From positions 23,598 to 87,597 of the forward strand of contig NZ_MBKP01000009.1 of the NCBI RefSeq assembly GCF_002243045.1: a DNA stretch of 64,000 nt, in the 5' to 3' direction. Below are positions 7,504-14,037 of the stretch, piece by piece. Position 1 is the first letter of the stretch. Every line of letters begins with the position of its first letter. Both the position numbers and the translations under genes were made by a program. This DNA is from Methanolobus psychrotolerans. Lineage in GTDB: Archaea; Halobacteriota; Methanosarcinia; Methanosarcinales; Methanosarcinaceae. The notes beneath the pieces were generated by a model. It did not search any database. It had not been told where the DNA came from and saw only the letters and a program-made list of their open reading frames with translations.

Positions 7504-8095
7504 ATCCCCCGCCCATACAACAAAGCCCAATTATCGTACATGCACAGCGGTGAGCGTTAGTGGGGTTCGCTTTTGCGGGGAGAATGGATGGCATCCTTTG
7601 TATCCGTGCAGGAACGATCAATGCCAGGACCAGCCTTTCCAGGACGGCATCTTTGCGTTATATCCGGAAGATATCGCTTAAATGCTGGAAAGTTTCCGGA
7701 AGTGAGAATTTTGTTCTTTTTATGGGAGTGGAATGTGCTGCCTGCTTCCTAAACGGATACTTTTGTACAAAGAACTACGAGTATGCCTGTGTTATCTGCT
7801 AAACGACTGTTTAGCAGGCACTCAACTCCGTAGGAGGTGAGTGTATCCGTGTTCATCTGTGGTTTCTTTCAAAATATGAACCGCAGATAAACGCAGATAC
7901 ACGCAGATATTGCTTCTTGTCGTCCGTGTCTGTCGATGGTCAGGTGACCATTCGCATCTCTGCAAGATGAACATATATTCATGATGAACCGCACCGCCTG
8001 CGGCGGGGTGGTTGCATTGTTATAAGATCCACCAAAGAGCATGCAACAAATCTCAGCAGACCGACCAGCGGACCCCGTCTTATAGTGATCCACAG
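7504..8095 (+). repeat. composite repeat block: palindromic insert, 86-bp unit parts and GC-rich tail
   Basis: The left part (to about 7745) is the intact partner of 3383-3610. It is followed by a sequence shared with 11690-11790 (GTACAAAGAACTACG and onward), a variant of the CTGCTAAAC/GTTTAGCAG palindrome at about 7797-7819, and one 86-bp unit starting near 7880. The tail has ATGGTCAGGTGACCAT (a 7-bp inverted repeat), CGCCTGCGGCGG and ACCGACCAGCGGACCCC. No gene is evident. Confidence 0.75.
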
Positions 8096-8099
8096 CTTA

Positions 8100-8261
8100 A
8101 AACAGACAGATCAGCATCATTATCCCCTCAATATATATAACACCGCAAATTATTCTTGCGAGATTTTCACAAAACTTAAATATGTTCCCTGAGTTTAGTT
8201 TACCCAACGAAGTATAATTATACAGGCATACGATCTGCCTGCTGTGTTGGGTGAATGAAAA
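8100..8261 (+). ncRNA. candidate structured RNA leader, copy A (three-stem junction)
   Basis: About 160 bp closely related to 12510-12678. A TATA-like ATATATATAAC sits near 8130. The 3' part folds: P1 ACCCAA (8202-8207) with TTGGGT (8247-8252); P2 GTAT-AATT-ATAC (8212-8223); P3 AGGCA (8224-8228) with TGCCT (8236-8240) and loop TACGATC. Copy B keeps all three stems with paired changes in P1 and P2. The structure ends 9 bp before the ATG at 8262. The pairing is visible in the sequence; a regulatory role for the downstream polysaccharide gene is inference, and a free-standing small RNA is also possible. Confidence 0.6.
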
Positions 8262-8438
8262 ATGGTGGTAGTGAGCAGTCTTTCTGATCTTAGGATTCTG
8301 GTTACAGGTGGCGCCGGCTTCATCGGCAGTCACGTAGTTGACAGGCTTGTAAAGTCAGGTAACAAAGTTACCGTTTTTGACAACCTCAGCTTCGGCAGGA
8401 TGGATTTCATAGCCCATCATCATAATAATTCTTATTAA
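8262..8438 (+). pseudogene. truncated NAD-dependent nucleotide-sugar epimerase (N-terminal 58 residues)
   Basis: The frame begins [17 protein letters not shown] and continues [18 protein letters not shown], the Rossmann GGxGFIGSHV dinucleotide-binding motif of UDP-glucose 4-epimerase-like enzymes, then [11 protein letters not shown]. After about 50 residues it changes to HHHNNSY and stops. Intact family members are about 300 residues. The break lies near 8410, just ahead of the next small gene, so a deletion or insertion removed most of the enzyme. The leader and start are intact, so the stub may still be transcribed. Confidence 0.85.
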
Positions 8439-8443
8439 TATCT

Positions 8444-8665
8444 ATGGATGTAACTGAGCACTATCTGATCGAGGAGTACTCAAATGGCAGAATAAGTAAG
8501 GGAAAAGCTGCCAAGATGCTGGATATCAGTATTTATGAGATCAACGACCTGTTCGAAAAACATCGTGTTAAAGATAGTATTAGCTATGAGAACTTTATCA
8601 AAGGCATGGAAATTGCTGAGAAATACAGCAAGTATGGTCCTGATAAAGAGAAAAAGAAAGAATGA
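8444..8665 (+). CDS. UPF0175-like small helix-turn-helix protein (antitoxin-like)
   Basis: A 73-residue protein. The segment EEYSNGRISKGKAAKMLDIS followed by IYEINDLFEKHRV matches the layout of UPF0175 proteins (helix, then a helix-turn-helix that begins with GKAA), which are antitoxin-like partners of PIN-domain or DUF3368 toxins. No such toxin follows; the next genes are on the other strand. It begins 6 bp after the epimerase stub, so the junction that cut the epimerase also brought this gene in. Family assignment is by motif only. Confidence 0.6.
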   Translation: MDVTEHYLIEEYSNGRISKGKAAKMLDISIYEINDLFEKHRVKDSISYENFIKGMEIAEKYSKYGPDKEKKKE

Positions 8666-8727
8666 TCATGTTAGTTTTAAGCGTGATGCATGACTCTTTT
8701 ATAAGTCAATGCAGGCAGAGGGAGATG

Positions 8728-9033
8728 TCAGATCTGATTCTCCAGTTCGTCCAATAGATCCCGTATCATAGGCTTTGCTTCCGGGATGCCTTCCTTTACG
8801 CTGAGCCAGACAACTTCAAGGTTTACACCAAAATATCCATGGATCAGCTTGTTCCGAATGCCTGCCAGATCTTTCCAGGGAATTGAAGGGTAATTTTGCC
8901 TTATATCCTCAGGGACTTTCTTTGCTGCTTCACCAATTATCTCCAGGGCCCGTATCACGGCGTATTGAGTCTTGATATCTTTTAGGAAATCCTCAAAAGT
9001 ACAGCCATAGACAAAGTTCTCTGCTGCATCCAT
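8728..9033 (-). CDS. HEPN-domain toxin with a disturbed N-terminus
   Basis: At least 101 residues, with RNKLIHGYF (the R-x4-H motif) and AVIRALEIIGEAAKKV. The conserved first helix lies upstream of this ATG: the same frame reads RDIRDYVQDICNA before it, but TGA (the MNT stop at 9085-9087) blocks it and no ATG is available. The MNT stop overlaps an ATG at 9086-9088 that would read MRD and then TAG. Two GGGAT copies 13 bp apart (9080-9084 and 9067-9071) suggest that a 13-bp insertion separated the original start from its frame. Either the protein starts internally at 9033 without its first helix, or the gene is inactive. Confidence 0.7.
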   Translation of the reverse strand: MDAAENFVYGCTFEDFLKDIKTQYAVIRALEIIGEAAKKVPEDIRQNYPSIPWKDLAGIRNKLIHGYFGVNLEVVWLSVKEGIPEAKPMIRDLLDELENQI

Positions 9034-9084
9034 GGCATTGCAGATGTCCTGTACATAGTCCCTTATATCCCGAATGCTAATCCC

Positions 9085-9387
9085 TCATATGGCTTCAACT
9101 TCCTTAAGTATGTATTTTCCGATATTTGGTTTCAGTGCATCTTTCATGACAAGATCCACTTTGATCCCCAGATAATCGGAAAGGTAGTTCTCCAGATGAA
9201 CGAATCTGAAAATAGTAGGAGTTTTGCTAAACTCCACCAGCACATCAAGATCACTTTCCGTAGTGTGATCTCCCCTTATATAGGACCCAAATAATCCTAT
9301 GTAACTTACATTATATTGCTCTTTCAACTCCGGCAGCATTTCGCGGAGTTTGGTTCTGTATAGTTCAACATCTCTATTATCTGGCAT
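9085..9387 (-). CDS. MNT-domain nucleotidyltransferase (antitoxin of a HEPN/MNT pair)
   Basis: A 100-residue minimal nucleotidyltransferase with GLFGSYIRGDHTTESDLDVL, an intact GS...D-x-D site. It precedes the HEPN gene on the minus strand in the normal antitoxin-then-toxin order. The gene itself appears undamaged, while the start of its partner seems to be shifted by a small insertion. Confidence 0.87.
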   Translation of the reverse strand: MPDNRDVELYRTKLREMLPELKEQYNVSYIGLFGSYIRGDHTTESDLDVLVEFSKTPTIFRFVHLENYLSDYLGIKVDLVMKDALKPNIGKYILKEVEAI

Positions 9388-9574
9388 ATTGATCTTAGAA
9401 GGGACTTTCTAAGTTAATGTTAGTTTTATTGATATAAGTTGTTTGTCCTTTGCTGGAAAAGGCACAGATATTCAATAGACGGCCAAAGGGCTTAGGAGAG
9501 ATGATAGTGTATTAAGCTCATCACTTCAGTGATGGGATTTTCGAAGTTTTTTTTAAATCTAGCTCGTTGATAAG

Positions 9575-9709
9575 GAATGCGCAGAAGCATACTATACCCC
9601 GCAGACTTCCGGACGCATAGACAAGGTTATGCAAAAGTTTTACAGATCATCTTTGCCTGTCCATCCGCTTGCTGCAGGGGAAGTCAGCCTTAGCGAGACA
9701 GAGGCTTAA
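9575..9709 (+). pseudogene. 3' fragment of the YgiT-type zinc-finger gene
   Basis: This block copies 4977-5109 of the intact gene and continues into its downstream repeat. It starts within the second zinc knuckle (ECAEAYYTPQ) and has lost the N-terminal half. The frame is still open to TAA and reads KVMQKFYRSSL and AAGEVSLSETEA, so few changes have accumulated and the duplication is probably recent. There is no start codon. Confidence 0.85.
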
Positions 9710-9732
9710 GAAATGCTGGTCTTATTCTGAAA

Positions 9733-10440
9733 TGAACCGCAGATACACTCACCTCTTACAGAGTTGAGTGCCTGCTAAACATCCGTTTAGCAGGTCACGC
9801 AGATGCACGCAGATTTTTGTTTATTCTCATCCGTGTTTATCCGTGTTCATCTGTGGTTTTATTTCACATTGGACCGCAGATAAACGCAGATGCACACAGA
9901 TATTGTTTATTCTCATCTGTGTTTATCTGTGTTCATCTGTGGTTTTAATTAATAGCGAACCGCAGATAAACGCAGATGCACGCATATATTGATTCTTGTC
10001 GTCCGTGTTTATCTGTGTTCATCTGTGGTTTTAATTAATAGCGAACCGCAGATAAACGCAGATGCACACAGATATTATTTATTCTCATCTGCGTTAATCT
10101 GTGTTCATCTGTGGTTTTAGTCAATAGCGAACCGCAGATACACGCAGATGCACGCAGATATTGGTTAGTCTCATCTGCGTTAATCTGTGTTCATCTGTGG
10201 TTTTATTTCACATTGGACCGCAGATAAACGCAGATGCACGCAGATTTTTGTTTATTCTCATCCGTGTTTATCCGTGTTCATCTGTGGTTTCTTTCAAAAT
10301 ATGAACCGCAGATAAACGCAGATGCACGCATATATTGATTCTTGTCGTCCGTGTCTATCGATGGTCAGGTGACCATTCGGTTCTCTATAAAATTAACATA
10401 TATTCATGATGGACCGCGCCGCCTGCGGTGAAGTGAGTGG
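9733..10440 (+). repeat. array of 86-bp repeats, with palindromic insert and GC-rich tail
   Basis: Six more units follow the first one; their ACCGCAGATA starts lie at about 9873, 9959, 10045, 10131, 10217 and 10305, that is every 86 bp (the last step is 88). Each unit is an imperfect inverted repeat whose arms are made of 10-bp subunits related to ATCTGTGTTT. The first unit (from 9735) carries the same 49-bp palindromic insert as at 5135 (CCTGCTAAAC at 9771). The array ends with ATGGTCAGGTGACCATTCGG and a CCGCCTGCGG core near 10420. Confidence 0.88.
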
Positions 10441-10656
10441 ACTGTTCCAGGCCTAAATACTTTTTATTTGTTTCCTTTTGTGCGACCACACAAAAGAATT
10501 AACTCAGCTGGCGACAACTGAAATGCATCACTGGGGATAGAACTTAAAACAGTTAGTTAGTTCTTTGTTACTTGATATAATTATTTTAAAACCAGGTTTA
10601 TGCTCATCTTCTTAGGAATTACTTCAAGGGAGTAATGATGGCGATATAACGTGTTT
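10441..10656. other. intergenic stretch with a perfect hairpin
   Basis: CTTTTGTG (10475-10482) pairs with CACAAAAG (10489-10496) around a six-base loop. It is preceded by a T-rich run (10461-10474), so it could terminate leftward transcription from the gene at 10657. Nothing else is recognisable. Confidence 0.45.
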
Positions 10657-11268
10657 CTAATTGAACAGGTTCCAGAAATAGTTTGCTGCATATCCTGCCA
10701 GGAAGGAGAGGAGAATAGTTAAGGCGTTTTCTTTGAGCCAATAACCTGTTCTGAATTTCTGTATATTGCAGGCTTTGTTAGTGTCAATATATCCGAGAAG
10801 CCTTTTTCCTATACGAATGGTTTCTTTGTAGGCTTCAACTGCATCAAAAGGAGAATTACCTACTGATCTCATTTCGATGTTCCTGGCATCCTGAGCCTTT
10901 GTTTTGAAGTCTTCGAATTCCTTGATGAATACATGTTCAGGAACATTTATAAAAAACTCAAGGTCCCTGTCATCAGAAACAAGGTCCAATTCCTTTTTCA
11001 TTTCTACCCATAAGAGCTTATATGAATCCAGGGTTGCCCTTGTCAGATGGTTCTTTGCCTTTTGAAGGTTCTCAAGACGCTTTTCATCCGGGTAATCCGG
11101 ATTATATATGTGAGAGACATGGGCAAGAGTATTGTCCAATTCATTTGTTATCTGAACAGGTTTGTTCCCTATGTATCCTACAAGGTCAGCATAAGCGGGT
11201 ACAAAGACATCTCTGTATATCTCGAATATCTCTTCAACTGAACTGTTATCCACTACCACAATGATCAC
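10657..11268 (-). CDS. unknown protein with C-terminal membrane anchor, second gene of a two-gene cassette
   Basis: A 203-residue protein, mostly helical and charged, ending in one hydrophobic segment (TILLSFLAGYAANYFW, about residues 183-198), so it is probably tail-anchored with the soluble part in the cytoplasm. The start is GTG at 11268, overlapping the stop of the gene before it as GTGA; this tight coupling suggests that the two products work together. I recognise no known domain. It sits in a toxin-antitoxin-rich island, so an effector or toxin role that targets the membrane is possible, but nothing in the sequence proves it. Confidence 0.75.
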   Translation of the reverse strand: MIIVVVDNSSVEEIFEIYRDVFVPAYADLVGYIGNKPVQITNELDNTLAHVSHIYNPDYPDEKRLENLQKAKNHLTRATLDSYKLLWVEMKKELDLVSDDRDLEFFINVPEHVFIKEFEDFKTKAQDARNIEMRSVGNSPFDAVEAYKETIRIGKRLLGYIDTNKACNIQKFRTGYWLKENALTILLSFLAGYAANYFWNLFN

Positions 11269-11489
11269 TTTTTAAGAGCTTTTTCAAAAACAGTGTCGAT
11301 GTCTATATCCGTTCTCGGAAAGACACAACCCTGTATAGTGACTATATTCTGCTCAAGTGATACGATCTTCAACTCGTCCTTTCCCAGCCTTTTCGCTACA
11401 AAACTGTCGACATCTTCTGTGGTGGAGAAATCACTGATCTTGACATTGAACTTATCTTCAAAAAGGACAGTATCGGCTTTTAAGGACAT
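11265..11489 (-). CDS. unknown small protein, first gene of a two-gene cassette
   Basis: Starting at the ATG at 11489, which has GGAG seven bases upstream, the product is 74 residues: MSLKADTVLFEDKFNVKISD at the N-terminus and DIDTVFEKALKK at the C-terminus. An in-frame ATG further up at 11534 is less likely because it lacks such a site. No family is recognised. The size, position and translational coupling to the membrane-anchored protein would suit an antitoxin or chaperone-like partner. This is inference from layout only. Confidence 0.72.
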   Translation of the reverse strand: MSLKADTVLFEDKFNVKISDFSTTEDVDSFVAKRLGKDELKIVSLEQNIVTIQGCVFPRTDIDIDTVFEKALKK

Positions 11490-11659
11490 GTTTTTTCTCC
11501 ACTCTATAATACAGGAATATAAAGGAATGAACAATATATAACTTTTTCCAGATGACGACTTTTAAAACAAAAGAGTGGATTTTAGTTGAGATCATGCTTC
11601 GTGATGGTATTGTCATGCAATTACAATTAAATTTACAATAGATTTTTATTATTTTATCA

Positions 11660-12200
11660 GAAGTTATGGAATGCGCCGCCTGCCTCCGGAACGGATGCTT
11701 TTGTACAAAGAACTACGGGTATGCCTGTGTTATCTTCTAAGTTGAGCAGGCACTCAACTCCGTAGGAAGTGAGTGTATCCGTGTTCATCTGTGGTTTTAA
11801 TTAATAACGAACCGCAGATAAACGCAGATGCACACAGATATTGTTTATTCTAATCTGCGTTAATCTGTGTTCATCTGTGGTTTTAGTTTATAGCGAACCG
11901 CAGATAAACGCAGATGCACACAGATATTGTTTATTCTAATCTGTGTTTATCCGTGTTCATCTGTGGTTTTAGTTAATAACGAACCGCAGATACACGCAGA
12001 TGCACACAGATATTGTTTATTCTCATCTATGTCTATCGATGGTCAGGTGACCATTCGGATCTCTACAAAATTAACATATATTGATGATGGAACGCACCAC
12101 CTGCCACCGATATGTTTACGCCATTATCAAACCCACCAAAGAGCATGCACCAGATCTCACCAGACCGACCAGCGGACCCCTGGACAAGCGACACAAAAGC
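11660..12200 (+). repeat. composite repeat block with three 86-bp units
   Basis: Begins with a sequence shared with 7725-7865 (GCTTTTGTACAAAGAACTAC and a degraded palindrome at about 11738-11780). Units of the 86-bp family start at about 11811, 11897 and 11983. The tail again has ATGGTCAGGTGACCAT, a GATGATGGAACGCACC block, and AAAGAGCATGCACCAGATCT with ACCGACCAGCGGACCCC (12137-12180). The order of parts is the same as in 7740-8090. Confidence 0.82.
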
Positions 12201-12223
12201 CCGGGTATAGATAGAGCTGCTTC

Positions 12224-12343
12224 TCAGAACAACCCGTTATTCTTCCAGAAGAACTTTTTTTCGCAACCCCTTTCAAACTCCTCCAAAACACCGGGATAAA
12301 GCGCCGGACACCTGGCTTCTTCCAGTGTTATACAAAATATCAT
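12224..12343 (-). CDS. possible 39-residue Cys-containing peptide or gene remnant
   Basis: The frame reads MIFCITLEEARCPALYPGVL followed by EEFERGCEKKFFWKNNGLF. The composition (spaced Cys residues, aromatic and charged residues) looks like real protein sequence and not a chance frame. It has no clear ribosome-binding site and no neighbour on its strand, and it lies between two parts of a duplicated block. It may be the C-terminal end of a lost metalloprotein gene. I do not recognise the family. Confidence 0.35.
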   Translation of the reverse strand: MIFCITLEEARCPALYPGVLEEFERGCEKKFFWKNNGLF

Positions 12344-12504
12344 CACCCATGAGATAAATACACCCCAACGCCCTCAACAGTCTCAATAAACACACAACCT
12401 CCCCCATCAGACAGTACTGTCGATCCTGCTGACAGATCCTGCTAATATCCAGGGATATATCCTTTTTCTCCTCTCCGCCCGGACCGACCCCCAGCTTTTA
12501 GCAA

Positions 12505-12678
12505 TCCAGGCTTAAAACAGACAAATTACCACCATTATCCCCACCATTTATATATAACGCCGCAAATTATTCTTGCACTATTTTCACAAAACTTAAATAT
12601 GTTCAATGAATCTAATGTACCCATTGAAGTACAAATGTACAGGCATACGATGTGCCTGCTGTGATGGGTGATTGAAAA
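12505..12678 (+). ncRNA. candidate structured RNA leader, copy B (three-stem junction)
   Basis: Second copy of the element at 8100-8261. A TATA-like TTTATATATAAC lies near 12548. Stems: P1 ACCCAT (12619-12624) with ATGGGT (12664-12669); P2 GTAC-AAAT-GTAC (12629-12640); P3 AGGCA with TGCCT around the loop TACGATG. Against copy A, P1 has an A-T to T-A exchange and P2 a T-A to C-G exchange, and both preserve pairing, while many unpaired and upstream bases differ freely. The ATGGTGGTA after the element is identical in both copies. It lies 58 bp ahead of the flippase gene. Confidence 0.62.
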
Positions 12679-12732
12679 ATGGTGGTATCAGACAGATCAT
12701 ATTTTACTCATGTTTTCTTTCTGAGCTGGTAA
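12679..12732 (+). other. 17-codon reading frame directly after the structured leader
   Basis: The ATGGTGGTA that begins the epimerase stub in copy A begins a short frame here: MVVSDRSYFTHVFFLSW and TAA, ending 4 bp before the flippase ATG. It may be the scar of a replaced first gene, or a translated leader peptide. The first three codons are shared with copy A and the rest is not. Confidence 0.45.
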
Positions 12733-12736
12733 TATC

Positions 12737-14017
12737 ATGTTCAACTTCAAGCTCACCAAAACGATGCGTGATGTCCAGTGGTCATTCATCAGCCTTGCCA
12801 CTGCATCTTTATCCCACCTGCTGCTAAGGATAGTTCTGGGAAGGGAGCTTGGACCTGAGGGTTTGGGAGTTTACACGCTGGTTTTTACCATTTATCTTTT
12901 TGGAATGCAATTTGCAGGTTTTGGTATTGGATCAGCTTTAACTAAATATGTTGCTGAGTTCAGTGACGAATCCAGCAAAGTCAAAGAATATGTTTCAGCA
13001 GGATTTTCAAGTTCAATAATCACTGGCGTTATGATGGCCATTGTACTTTATTTAGTATCTGATTTTATAGCTATGTCAGTGTTCCACATTCCTGAAATGG
13101 GTGACTTTCTTAAATTTGTATCTTTCTGTTTGCCATTCATAGCTATTCAAAAAATGGTATTAGGAGCCTTGGTTGGCCTTCGTAAAATGAAATTGTATGC
13201 ATTGATAAATATTATCCAGAACACGTTCATCTTTTTATTATCTATTTACCTGGTTTTGGTCTTAAATGCTGATGTAAGAGGAGCAGTATTTGGTTTTGTT
13301 ATCCCTACTATAATAATAAGCATTATATCTGCCTTTTTCATTAAAGACTTGTACAAAATTACATATTTGTCCTTTACAGACAAATTTAAGGACGTAGCAT
13401 GGTTTGGATTTTATTTTGTTCTGGCAAATTCAATTGGAATGATTAATACTCAAATTGATAGCTTGATGGTTGGACATTTAATGGATGCTACAAGTGTAGG
13501 AATATATGCTGTTGCAATAATAATAATACATGGAATCACGTTGATACCCAATTCTGTTCATACTGCAATAGCACCGCCTATAGCGTATCACTATGGAAAA
13601 GGTGAATATGAAAAGACGATTAATTTGATTAGACAAACGATGCTTAAAGTATTTATTGTCATATTCGTTATTGCTTTAGTATTGGCTTTTTTTGGAGAAA
13701 CTTTAATCGTTTTACTATTCACTAATGATTTTATATTTGCATATTCTCCCTTGCTAGTTTTACTAATTGGTTATTCTATTTATTCACCTGTACATTCTGT
13801 TGACTGTACACTTTTAAGCATAGGGAAAGTTAATGTAATATACAAAATAGCTTTAATATGTGCTATTTGCAATATTATATTCAATATTTTACTAATTCCT
13901 AAATATGGGATATTAGGTGCCTCATTGGCCACCAGCATGTCAATTATTTTGTTGTCAATATTGAAATTATATTTTATTAAAAAATACGTATTGGATTTGA
14001 GAAATACTTTAAAATAA
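12737..14017 (+). CDS. polysaccharide flippase (Wzx-like, MATE/MOP superfamily)
   Basis: A 426-residue membrane protein with 12 or more hydrophobic segments. The N-terminal region with VLGRELGPEGLGVYTLVF and GFGIGSALTKYVAEF is the signature of PF01943 polysaccharide biosynthesis exporters, which flip lipid-linked oligosaccharides across the membrane. It starts 4 bp after the leader frame, and the second gene follows after 20 bp in the same direction. The likely role is export of repeat units for surface glycan or protein glycosylation. From about 12950 on, the two genes are distinctly AT-rich compared with their surroundings, as is common for horizontally exchanged surface-glycan genes. Confidence 0.9.
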   Translation: MFNFKLTKTMRDVQWSFISLATASLSHLLLRIVLGRELGPEGLGVYTLVFTIYLFGMQFAGFGIGSALTKYVAEFSDESSKVKEYVSAGFSSSIITGVMMAIVLYLVSDFIAMSVFHIPEMGDFLKFVSFCLPFIAIQKMVLGALVGLRKMKLYALINIIQNTFIFLLSIYLVLVLNADVRGAVFGFVIPTIIISIISAFFIKDLYKITYLSFTDKFKDVAWFGFYFVLANSIGMINTQIDSLMVGHLMDATSVGIYAVAIIIIHGITLIPNSVHTAIAPPIAYHYGKGEYEKTINLIRQTMLKVFIVIFVIALVLAFFGETLIVLLFTNDFIFAYSPLLVLLIGYSIYSPVHSVDCTLLSIGKVNVIYKIALICAICNIIFNILLIPKYGILGASLATSMSIILLSILKLYFIKKYVLDLRNTLK

Positions 14018-14037
14018 AGAGAGTTTGTATTAGACTG

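Noticed and set aside
8097..8333. 78-residue minus-strand frame across the structured leader
   Set aside because: It overlaps the leader and the epimerase start on the other strand, and is not conserved in copy B.
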